From: Atribacterota bacterium
Lineage (GTDB): Bacteria; Atribacterota; Phoenicimicrobiia; Phoenicimicrobiales; Phoenicimicrobiaceae
Direction of reading: 5' to 3'
DNA length: 9,266 nt
Assembly: GCA_030599445.1 (NCBI GenBank)
Contig: JAUVOA010000045.1
Location: 1-9,266, forward strand
Below, piece after piece: positions 1 to 6,562 of the stretch (position 1 is the first letter of the stretch; every line of letters starts with the position of its first letter). The notes under the pieces are model-generated. The model did not search any database. It was not told the origin of the DNA and saw only the letters and a list, made by a program, of their open reading frames with translations. The position numbers were made by a program, and so were the translations under genes.

Positions 1-672
1 AAAAGTAGAATTAGAAGTGCTTTAAATATAGTAGGACTTTCCGGTTTTAAAGATAGAAAAGCGAACCAATTATCGGGTGGAGAAGCTCAACGAGTGGTAA
101 TTGCCAGAGCCTTAGTGATAGAGCCGGAAGTTCTTTTTTTAGATGAACCTACTGCAAATATAGATCAAAAGCACATAGATGTAGTGGAAAGAATTATTAA
201 AAAAATAAAGAAAGAGATTAGAACTACTGTAATATTTACTACTCACGACCTTTCCCAGGCCTATCGTTTGGCTGATGAGGTGATTTCTCTTTTGGATGGT
301 AAAATTATTGAACAAGTTCCGGAAAATCTTCTTCGGGGAGAAATAATAGAAGCGGAAGATGGCTTAAAATGGTTTAAAACTATGAGGAATATAAAATTTG
401 CTATAGTAAGTGAAAAAGTTGGTCCGGCGTATATTTCTATTGACCCCAGAGATATAATCTTGTCTTATGAACAGTTTCAATCCAGTGCCAGAAATTCCTT
501 TTTAGGGAAAATAACAAAGATAATTGAGCAAAATCATTTGGTAAAATTAGAAATAGATATTGGTATCCCTTTAGTGGTGATTATTACCGGAGAGTCATTT
601 TTTAAGATGAATCTCAATTTGGGAAACAAAGTTTATTTAACCTTCAAAGCTTCGGCAGTAAAATTATATTAA
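1..672 (+). CDS. Molybdate/tungstate-type ABC transporter ATP-binding protein, C-terminal part (5' end outside window)
   Basis: This is the ATPase subunit of an ABC importer, most likely for tungstate or molybdate. The frame is open from base 1, so the start codon and Walker A lie upstream; 223 residues are visible. The LSGGE signature is at visible residues 24-28, Walker B (LFLDEP) at 45-50, the D-loop follows, and the switch histidine (TTHD) is coded at 244-246. From about residue 160 a TOBE/MOP-like domain begins with SARN...G.IT, as in ModC, WtpC and TupC; such domains sense or bind the oxyanion. The GTG at 94 is not a start because it lies after the signature motif. A substrate-binding protein and permease would be expected just upstream. 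The next gene, moeA, starts 69 bp downstream, which supports Mo/W as the substrate. ATPase identity is nearly certain. The substrate is inferred from the TOBE domain and the neighbours, and the Mo versus W preference cannot be read. Confidence 0.9.
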   Translation, partial: KSRIRSALNIVGLSGFKDRKANQLSGGEAQRVVIARALVIEPEVLFLDEPTANIDQKHIDVVERIIKKIKKEIRTTVIFTTHDLSQAYRLADEVISLLDGKIIEQVPENLLRGEIIEAEDGLKWFKTMRNIKFAIVSEKVGPAYISIDPRDIILSYEQFQSSARNSFLGKITKIIEQNHLVKLEIDIGIPLVVIITGESFFKMNLNLGNKVYLTFKASAVKLY

Positions 673-741
673 TTTTAAAAAACGAGATATTTATAAAACA
701 ACATATGTAAACAATTAATAATTAGGAGATGAACAGCGAGC

Positions 742-1998
742 ATGATAAAACCCTTATTTAAAGTTAGCACTCCCCAAGAGGTAATTACGAAGTTAAAAGA
801 TCATTTAAATTTAAAGGAGATAATCAAGAACAACATAGAGGAAGCCGATATTAAAATTGTCTTACATAGGTTTTTGGCGGAAGAGATAGTTGCACCCGCT
901 AATCTGCCTGGTTTTAATCGTTCTACAATGGATGGTTATGCCATTAGGGCGGAAGATTCTTTCGGAGTAACTGACAGTTTACCTTCCTATCTGAAGATTA
1001 TTGGAGAAATAAAGATGGGTGTTAAACCTGAATTTAAGATTAATCCTGGAGAGGCGGTAAAAATATCCACCGGAGGTATGCTCCCTGAGGGAGCAAATGC
1101 GGTGATGATGGTAGAATATACTGAACAGATTGATGATACAATCATTGAGGCAAGGAGGTCAATTTCTCTCTGGGAAAATGTAGTCCGAGAGGATGAGGAT
1201 CTAAAAACAGGAGAGATTATATTAAGAAAAGGAAGCAGACTGCGTCCGCAGGATATAGGAATTTTAGCTGGAATAGGGAAAACTGATATCAAAATCTATG
1301 AAAAACCTAAAATTGCTATTATTTCAACGGGCAATGAAATAATCCCAGCTGAAGGCGAACCCCGAATAGGGCAGACAAGGGATATAAATTCTTACACCCT
1401 TGGAGCTTGCATTGAAGAGGCAGGTGGGGTTCCAATTTATAGAGGGATTATTAAAGATGAAGTTATTCTATTGGAGCAGGAGATAAAAAAGGCTATCAAA
1501 GAAGATAAGGCAAAAGCGGTAATTATTTCCGGAGGGAGTTCAGTGGGAGTAAGAGATGTTACCTTAGAAGTGCTTAATAGATTAGGGAAACCCGGTGTGT
1601 TGATTCATGGAGTATCGGTAAAACCGGGGAAACCTACCATACTTGCCATAGCTGACAATAGGCCGATATTTGGCTTGCCCGGTCATCCAGTCTCAGCGAT
1701 GATAATCTTTGACCTTTTTGTGCGTCCTTTGATTAGCTGGTTGCAGGGGGGAGAATATATTTATAATTCTGCCAAAGAAATAGAAACAGAATTGACCTGC
1801 AATGTGGTTTCAGATTCAGGGAGAGAAGATTATGTACGGGTATTTGTATATAAAGAAGGTGAAAAATTTTATGCCGAGCCTATTCTGGGGAAATCAGGAT
1901 TAATTTCTACCATGGTCCGGGCCTCAGGTTTAATAAAGATAGGATTAAATGTTGAAGGGTTAGAAAAGGGCAGCAAAGTAGCGGTTAGATTATTTTAG
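742..1998 (+). CDS. moeA: MoeA, molybdopterin molybdenumtransferase (stand-alone copy)
   Basis: MoeA inserts molybdate or tungstate into adenylylated molybdopterin, releasing AMP and giving the metal cofactor in the cytoplasm. The protein has 418 residues, the usual MoeA length. Order: N-terminal MoeA domains (about 1-180) with MDGYA at 63-67; the MoCF-biosynthesis domain (about 190-333) with STGNE at 195-199, GGSSVG at 264-269, D272, KPGKP at 294-298 and GLPGHPVSA at 311-319; and the small C-terminal domain (about 345-418). All canonical substrate-site motifs are present, so it should be active. The ATG is preceded by AGGAG at 724-728 with a rather long 13-nt spacer. The 69-bp AT-rich gap from the ABC gene shows no convincing promoter or terminator, so co-transcription with the transporter is plausible. 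It is one of two moeA genes here and keeps the more standard active site. Confidence 0.96.
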   Translation: MIKPLFKVSTPQEVITKLKDHLNLKEIIKNNIEEADIKIVLHRFLAEEIVAPANLPGFNRSTMDGYAIRAEDSFGVTDSLPSYLKIIGEIKMGVKPEFKINPGEAVKISTGGMLPEGANAVMMVEYTEQIDDTIIEARRSISLWENVVREDEDLKTGEIILRKGSRLRPQDIGILAGIGKTDIKIYEKPKIAIISTGNEIIPAEGEPRIGQTRDINSYTLGACIEEAGGVPIYRGIIKDEVILLEQEIKKAIKEDKAKAVIISGGSSVGVRDVTLEVLNRLGKPGVLIHGVSVKPGKPTILAIADNRPIFGLPGHPVSAMIIFDLFVRPLISWLQGGEYIYNSAKEIETELTCNVVSDSGREDYVRVFVYKEGEKFYAEPILGKSGLISTMVRASGLIKIGLNVEGLEKGSKVAVRLF

Positions 1999-2057
1999 CT
2001 AAACTAATTAACCAACAAACCAGTTAACTAGCTAACTATTCACTAACGACTATTCAG
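1997..2057. repeat. Degenerate short-period tandem array after the first moeA
   Basis: An array of 8-nt then 7-nt units fills the gap between the two moeA genes and begins on the stop codon of the first. The C that closes each unit falls at 2004, 2012, 2020, 2028 and 2036 (steps of 8), then at 2043 and 2050 (steps of 7). The four central octamers fit YARYWAAC. The three heptamers (2037-2043, 2044-2050, 2051-2057) fit TAWYSAS, and ACTATTCA occurs exactly twice, 14 nt apart (2035 and 2049). The last unit runs into the Shine-Dalgarno of the second moeA. Periodicity is read directly; function is unknown. Confidence 0.6.
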
Positions 2058-2063
2058 GGGAGG
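2056..2063 (+). promoter_or_regulatory. Ribosome-binding site fixing a TTG start for the second moeA
   Basis: AGGGGAGG ends 10 nt before the TTG at 2074. No ATG or GTG in the same frame has a comparable site, so this strong Shine-Dalgarno decides the unusual TTG start. Confidence 0.7.
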
Positions 2064-2073
2064 AAAAATTGAT

Positions 2074-4059
2074 TTGAGAAGAAATATTTATTTAAGTAAA
2101 TTAACTTTAAAAGAAGCTCAAGAAAAATTTTATAAAACTTTATTAAAATACAAACTTGCTCAGCCTCTCAAAGGGGAATTGGTTTCTACTGAAGATTCTT
2201 TAGGACGGATTATCGCAGAACCAATTTTTGCAAAGATATCCTCTCCTTACTATCAGGCAGCAGCTATGGATGGGGTAGTGGTCAGGGCAAGGGATACTTA
2301 CGAAGCTTTCGAATCTTCTCCTATTACTTTAAAGAGTAATCAAGACTTTCATTTTATAAATACCGGTAACCCTATACCTTTCGGTTTTGATGCAGTTATA
2401 AAGATTGAGGATATAAATCCTATAAATGAATTTAAAGGAGAGAAGAACAAAGGTATCTCTAATGATTTTACCGATAATTTAAAAGAAAAAAATATTAAAG
2501 GAATTATAATATTTTCGGCAGTTTCCCCGGGGCAGCATATCCGCAGCATTGGGGAAGATGTGGTAGCTAATCAGTTAATTATCCCTGTAAATCATAAAAT
2601 CCGTCCAGTAGATATTGGAGCTTTGTTGGCAGGAGGAGTAAACCAACTTCTTGTCCGCAGGAAGCCCAAGGTAGCAGTTATACCTACGGGTGATGAGTTG
2701 ATTCCACCAGGGGAAGAAATTAGTCCTGGCAAAATTATTGAATATAATTCTAAAATAATTAAAGGTCTGATATATGAGTGGGGAGGAAGGGCAAAAGTAT
2801 ACGAAATTGTCAAAGATATCCCCTTAGATTTAAAGAGGATTTTACTTGAATCTGCCTCACAAAATGATGTAGTAGTGGTTCTTGCCGGTTCCTCTGCTGG
2901 CTCTAAAGATTTTACTTCCGAGATTGTTAAAAGCATAGGTGATGTTTTGGTTCACGGGGTAGCTATTATGCCAGGGAAACCGACAATTTTAGGAATTATT
3001 GATGACACTCCTCTTATCGGACTTCCTGGTTATCCAGTCTCGGCAATCATTGCTGCGGAGCAATTTTTAAAACCTTTAATCTTCCGTAAATTAGGATTAA
3101 CTGTAAAAAGGCGAGAAGAAATTAAAGTCCATATGGCCCACAAAGTGGTTTCTCGTTTAGGAGATGAAGAATTTTTAAGAGTAAAGTTGGGAAATATAGA
3201 TGGGAAAATAATGGCTTTTCCGCTTTCTCGAGGAGCGGGAGTAGTTACTTCTTTTGTAGAAGCAGATGCCTTGATTCGTATTCCTTTACTTAAGGAAGGA
3301 GTAGATTTTGGAGAAGAAGTAGAAGCCGAACTTTTAGAAGATTTAAATAGAATAAAGAATAATATCATTGTGACTGGGAGTCATGATTTAGTTTTGGATA
3401 TTTTAAGAAATGAATTACAAGAAGAGTTTTCTGATTTTAATTTAGTGTCCTTTAATGTAGGAAGCATGGGAGGGTTATTAGCACTGAAACAAAAAAGAAC
3501 CCACCTTGCCACCGCTCATCTATTGGATCCGGAGAGTGGAGAATATAATTTTCCCTATATAAAAAAGATGCTTCCTCAGAAAGAATTGATAGTTGTGAAT
3601 CTAACATACCGAGAACAAGGGATAATGGTAAAAAGAGGAAATCCAAAAAATATTAAAGGAATAGATGATTTAGTTAAGAAAGATATTAAGTTTATTAATA
3701 GACAGAAAGGGTCAGGTACCAGAGTATTATTAGATTATTTACTAAAAAAGAAAGGCATTAATCCTTTAAATATTCAGGGTTATTCCCAGGAAGAGTATAC
3801 CCATTTGATGGTAGCCTCTGTAGTGGCGGAGGGGAATGTGGATACAGGTTTAGGGATTTTATCTGCTGCCAAGGCCTTTGGTTTAGATTTTGTGCCAGTG
3901 GCCAAAGAAAGATATGATATAATTATACCTAAAGAGTATCACTCTTCTTTAAAGATTCGAAAATTATTGACTATTATTAGATCGGAAAAATTTAGGAAAA
4001 AAGTCTTGAATTTGGGTGGATATGACCTCTCTCAGAGTGGAAAGGTAATAAAAGAATGA
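2074..4059 (+). CDS. moeA: MoeA fused to a C-terminal PBP-like domain
   Basis: The protein has 661 residues. Residues 1 to about 420 form a MoeA: MDGVVV at 65-70, PTGDE at 204-208, PGKP at 300-303 and GLPGYPVSA at 316-324. Residues about 430-661 match the periplasmic-binding-protein-like domain often fused to MoeA in clostridia and archaea, with TGSHD at 434-438, RQKGSGTR at 543-550 and TGLGILSAAKAFGLDF at 591-606. There is no signal peptide, so this domain acts in the cytoplasm, probably sensing or delivering an oxyanion or ligand (inferred). The catalytic loop reads AGSSAGSKD (271-279) rather than GGxSVGxxD, and Met299 stands before PGKP where the other copy has Lys. A Lys/Asn-rich insert at about 114-143 is longer than I would expect. 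Translation starts at TTG behind AGGGGAGG. The stop overlaps moaA as ATGA. The role is probably metal insertion, perhaps specialised for one metal. Confidence 0.92.
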   Translation: MRRNIYLSKLTLKEAQEKFYKTLLKYKLAQPLKGELVSTEDSLGRIIAEPIFAKISSPYYQAAAMDGVVVRARDTYEAFESSPITLKSNQDFHFINTGNPIPFGFDAVIKIEDINPINEFKGEKNKGISNDFTDNLKEKNIKGIIIFSAVSPGQHIRSIGEDVVANQLIIPVNHKIRPVDIGALLAGGVNQLLVRRKPKVAVIPTGDELIPPGEEISPGKIIEYNSKIIKGLIYEWGGRAKVYEIVKDIPLDLKRILLESASQNDVVVVLAGSSAGSKDFTSEIVKSIGDVLVHGVAIMPGKPTILGIIDDTPLIGLPGYPVSAIIAAEQFLKPLIFRKLGLTVKRREEIKVHMAHKVVSRLGDEEFLRVKLGNIDGKIMAFPLSRGAGVVTSFVEADALIRIPLLKEGVDFGEEVEAELLEDLNRIKNNIIVTGSHDLVLDILRNELQEEFSDFNLVSFNVGSMGGLLALKQKRTHLATAHLLDPESGEYNFPYIKKMLPQKELIVVNLTYREQGIMVKRGNPKNIKGIDDLVKKDIKFINRQKGSGTRVLLDYLLKKKGINPLNIQGYSQEEYTHLMVASVVAEGNVDTGLGILSAAKAFGLDFVPVAKERYDIIIPKEYHSSLKIRKLLTIIRSEKFRKKVLNLGGYDLSQSGKVIKE

Positions 4060-5066
4060 ATAAACTAATAGATAATTTTGGCAGAGAAATTTCCTACCTT
4101 CGGGTTTCTATTACCGATAGATGTAACTATAGGTGCATTTACTGTAAACCCGAAGAACAATTTGAATTTATCCCACATGAAGAAATTTTAAGGTATGAAG
4201 AAATTGTAGAAATTATCGAAGAAGCGGTAAATTTAGGTATTACCAAAGTCAGGATTACTGGTGGCGAACCTTTAGCCAGAAAAGGAGTAGTGGATTTTAT
4301 AAAGAAATTAAGAGAGATTAAAAAATTAGAAGACATATCTTTAACCACTAATGGTTTTTTCTTAAGTGAGTATGCCGAAAAATTAAAAGCTGCTGGACTG
4401 AATCGGGTAAATATTAGTTTAGATTCCCTGCAGGAAGAAAAATATAAAAGAATCACTCGAGGGGGAAGTTTAGAAAAAGCATTAAAAGGAATCGATTCTG
4501 CTTTAAAGGCAGGATTACTACCTATCAAAATTAATACTGTACTAATTAGGGGAATTAACGATGATGAAGTAGGAGATTTTGTAAGATTGACTTTAGGAAG
4601 ACCATTAAATATTCGTTTTATTGAATTTATGCCCTCTGGAGAAGAGCTAAAAGATAATTATAGGGATAAATTTATTTCAGTTTTGGAAATCAAAGAGAGT
4701 TTAGCGGAAGAATACTCATTTAGGCCTATTGATATAAATTCAGGTAATGGACCAGCAAGATATTACCAGATTAAAGGTGGTCAAGGCACCATAGGTTTTA
4801 TTACTGCCTTGAGCCAGCATTTTTGTAAAACCTGTAATCGGATAAGGTTAACTTCCGAAGGCAAACTAAGGCCTTGTTTGTTTTCTAATATGGAGGTTGA
4901 TATTAAGCAGGCAATAAGGAATGCAAAAACCGATGATAAAATAATCAGGGGTAAAATAATAAGAAATAATATAGGAGAAGCAATAAGCATAAAACCTGAA
5001 GGCCATAAATTAAATGAGAAATTCTCAAATAGAGACTCTTTTAAGATGTCTAAAATTGGAGGATAG
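4056..5066 (+). CDS. moaA: MoaA, GTP 3',8-cyclase (radical SAM)
   Basis: MoaA is a radical-SAM enzyme that converts GTP to 3',8-cyclo-7,8-dihydro-GTP, the first step of molybdopterin synthesis. The 336-residue length is normal. The SAM cluster ligands are C23, C27 and C30 in CNYRCIYC. ITGGEP at 67-72 is the SAM-binding glycine motif. The second, C-terminal [4Fe-4S] cluster has C257, C260 and C274 (C-x2-C-x13-C). The protein ends in Gly-Gly (MSKIGG), the conserved tail that reaches the active site in MoaA, so it appears complete and active. The ATG overlaps the stop of the MoeA-PBP gene (ATGA), with AAAGG at 4041-4045 upstream, so it is likely translationally coupled. Two oxygen-sensitive clusters and the setting fit an anaerobe. 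Confidence 0.97.
   Translation: MNKLIDNFGREISYLRVSITDRCNYRCIYCKPEEQFEFIPHEEILRYEEIVEIIEEAVNLGITKVRITGGEPLARKGVVDFIKKLREIKKLEDISLTTNGFFLSEYAEKLKAAGLNRVNISLDSLQEEKYKRITRGGSLEKALKGIDSALKAGLLPIKINTVLIRGINDDEVGDFVRLTLGRPLNIRFIEFMPSGEELKDNYRDKFISVLEIKESLAEEYSFRPIDINSGNGPARYYQIKGGQGTIGFITALSQHFCKTCNRIRLTSEGKLRPCLFSNMEVDIKQAIRNAKTDDKIIRGKIIRNNIGEAISIKPEGHKLNEKFSNRDSFKMSKIGG
5058..5062 (+). promoter_or_regulatory. Ribosome-binding site that fixes the moaC start
   Basis: GGAGG lies inside the last codons of moaA, 8 nt before the ATG at 5071. It favours that ATG over the in-frame ATG at 5014, which would add 19 residues overlapping moaA and has no family support. Confidence 0.75.
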
Positions 5067-5070
5067 CAAA

Positions 5071-5568
5071 ATGAAAGAAAAGGAACTAAGCCATTTTAAT
5101 AAAAATGGAAGGGCGCATATGGTGGATGTTGGAGGCAAAGAAGACACACAACGAATAGCTATCGCGGAAGGTTCTATAGTTATGCAACCGGAGACTTTGA
5201 AGCTGATTAAAGATAGAAAGATTGCCAAGGGAGACGTTTTGGCAGTAGCCCAGGTCGCCGGCATTATGGCTGCTAAAAAGACCAGCCAGATTATTCCCAT
5301 GTGTCATCCTTTAATACTTACCAATGTGGATCTTAATTTTACAATCAATGAGAATGAAAATAAGATTATTATTAAATCTAAAGTCAAAACCATAGGCAAA
5401 ACCGGAGTGGAGATGGAAGCTTTAACTGCAGTAGCGGCTGCTGGTCTTACTATTTATGATATGTGTAAAGCAGTAGATAGGGGGATGGCTATTAAATCGA
5501 TATATCTTTTAGAAAAAAGCGGAGGCAAGAGTGGGTATTTTTCGAGACCATTAGAAAAGAGGGATTGA
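5071..5568 (+). CDS. moaC: MoaC, cyclic pyranopterin monophosphate synthase
   Basis: MoaC converts the MoaA product into cyclic pyranopterin monophosphate and is normally a hexamer in the cytoplasm. From the ATG at 5071 the protein has 165 residues, typical for the family. It shows MVDV at 17-20, K53, PMCHP at 76-80 (C78, H79), TGVEMEALTAV at 111-121 (E114, E116) and DMCKAVD at 130-136 (D130, K133), which are the conserved active-site residues known from E. coli MoaC. It follows moaA by 4 bp, with its Shine-Dalgarno inside the moaA end, and the pair catalyses consecutive reactions. The reading frame extends upstream to an ATG at 5014, but the ribosome-binding site and family length argue for 5071. 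Confidence 0.96.
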   Translation: MKEKELSHFNKNGRAHMVDVGGKEDTQRIAIAEGSIVMQPETLKLIKDRKIAKGDVLAVAQVAGIMAAKKTSQIIPMCHPLILTNVDLNFTINENENKIIIKSKVKTIGKTGVEMEALTAVAAAGLTIYDMCKAVDRGMAIKSIYLLEKSGGKSGYFSRPLEKRD

Positions 5569-5603
5569 ATATGCAGATAAATGATAAGGAGAAAGAAGAT
5601 AAA

Positions 5604-6053
5604 ATGGAGAAGATTAAGGGAAAGATAGTAGCTGTATGTCGAAGTGAAAAGAAGGGGACTGTAAAAAAAGAGATAGACGAAGGGCTACTAATCGAGGACT
5701 TCGGATTAGAAAAAGATGCTCATTCAGGCAAATGGCACCGGCAGATTAGCTTATTAGGAGTGGAAAGTATTAATAAGATGCAAGGAAAGGGATTTAAAAT
5801 AAAACATGGAGACTTTGCTGAGAATTTAACCGTAGAAGGTATTGTCTTATATCAACTTCCCTTGGGAACAAAATTGAAAGTTGGGGAAAATGTTTTATTG
5901 GAAGTAACTCAGATAGGAAAAGAATGCCACCAGGGTTGCGAAATTAGGAAAAAAATTGGGGATTGTGTGATGCCTCGAGAAGGGATTTTTACCCGTGTTT
6001 TAAAGAGCGGAAAAGTAAAAACCGGTGATGAAATTGAGGTGCTTTCCGAATGA
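5604..6053 (+). CDS. MOSC-domain protein, small stand-alone type
   Basis: A stand-alone MOSC domain of 149 residues. MOSC domains are named from Mo-cofactor sulfurase C-termini and occur in proteins that carry or use sulfur or the cofactor; the role of short bacterial versions is poorly defined. Visible features are GKIVAVCRSEKKG near the N-terminus, GLEKDAH at 34-40, HRQISLLG at 45-52, GDFAENL at 69-75, KECHQGC at 106-112 (C108, C112) and GDCVMPREGIF at 119-129 (C121, the likely functional cysteine). Starts at TTG 5565 and ATG 5571 are also in frame. ATG 5604 is preferred because it matches the usual family N-terminus and has AAGGAG at 5586-5591, though ATG 5571 (GAGG at 5559-5562) remains possible. 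It sits between moaC and mogA, and its stop overlaps mogA. This suggests a role in cofactor handling or sulfuration, which is inference. Confidence 0.9.
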   Translation: MEKIKGKIVAVCRSEKKGTVKKEIDEGLLIEDFGLEKDAHSGKWHRQISLLGVESINKMQGKGFKIKHGDFAENLTVEGIVLYQLPLGTKLKVGENVLLEVTQIGKECHQGCEIRKKIGDCVMPREGIFTRVLKSGKVKTGDEIEVLSE

Positions 6054-6556
6054 TTAAAATCGGGATTTTGACTATAAGTGATAAAGGGTCAAGAGGAGAG
6101 AGAGAAGATCAAAGTGGAAAAGTAATCGAAGAAGTAGTCAAGAAGATTAATGGAGAAGTTAAATATTATCAAATTATTCCTGATGAAAAGGATATTATTC
6201 AAGAAGAGTTGATAAAGGCAGTTGATAAATTACATCTCGATTTAATTTTAACTACCGGAGGAACAGGTTTAGGAAAAAGAGATGTTACTCCGGAAGCTAC
6301 TTTGGCGATAATCAAAAAAGAAGTACCGGGGATTAGTGAAATTATCAGAAGTGAAAGTTTCAAGAAGACTAATCGATCGATATTGTCTCGAGGGGTGGCA
6401 GGGGTTAGGAAAGAAAGTTTGATAATAAATTTACCCGGCAGCCCTAAAGGAGTAAGAGAATCTTTAGAAATAATATTAGAAGCATTGCCGCACGGTATAG
6501 AAATTTTAATAGGCCAAGCTGCTGAGTGTGGAAAAAACGATGAAGAAATTAGGTGA
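6050..6556 (+). CDS. mog: MogA/MoaB family molybdopterin adenylyltransferase
   Basis: This protein activates molybdopterin by adenylylation with ATP, giving MPT-AMP, the substrate of MoeA. It has 168 residues, a single MoCF-biosynthesis domain. Motifs are TTGGTG at 68-73, RDVTPEAT at 77-84 (D78, E82), SRGVAG at 113-118 and NLPGSPKGVRE at 127-137, all characteristic of MogA and MoaB. The ATG overlaps the stop of the MOSC gene (ATGA), and GAGGTG at 6036-6041 is a good ribosome-binding site. MogA and MoaB cannot be separated reliably from motifs alone. As this is the only such gene in the window and it travels with both moeA genes, it is probably the functional adenylyltransferase. Confidence 0.94.
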   Translation: MIKIGILTISDKGSRGEREDQSGKVIEEVVKKINGEVKYYQIIPDEKDIIQEELIKAVDKLHLDLILTTGGTGLGKRDVTPEATLAIIKKEVPGISEIIRSESFKKTNRSILSRGVAGVRKESLIINLPGSPKGVRESLEIILEALPHGIEILIGQAAECGKNDEEIR

Positions 6557-6562
6557 AAATTA

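Noticed and set aside
94..96. GTG as start of the ABC ATPase
   Set aside because: The LSGGE signature is encoded upstream in the same frame, so the gene clearly begins before the window.
673..741. Molybdenum-cofactor riboswitch or promoter before moeA
   Set aside because: The gap is only 69 bp and strongly AT-rich, far too short and featureless for the Moco riboswitch, and no convincing -35/-10 pair is seen.
987..1292. Minus-strand open frame of 101 codons inside moeA
   Set aside because: It lies wholly antisense to a gene with complete family motifs, has no recognisable domain and no ribosome-binding evidence. The same holds for the antisense frames at 2349-2549, 2592-2936, 3030-3368, 3452-3646, 4139-4528, 4781-4990, 5025-5307 and 6199-6684.
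5014..5070. Upstream ATG extending moaC by 19 residues
   Set aside because: The extension overlaps the moaA end, is not conserved in MoaC, and the good GGAGG site points to the ATG at 5071.
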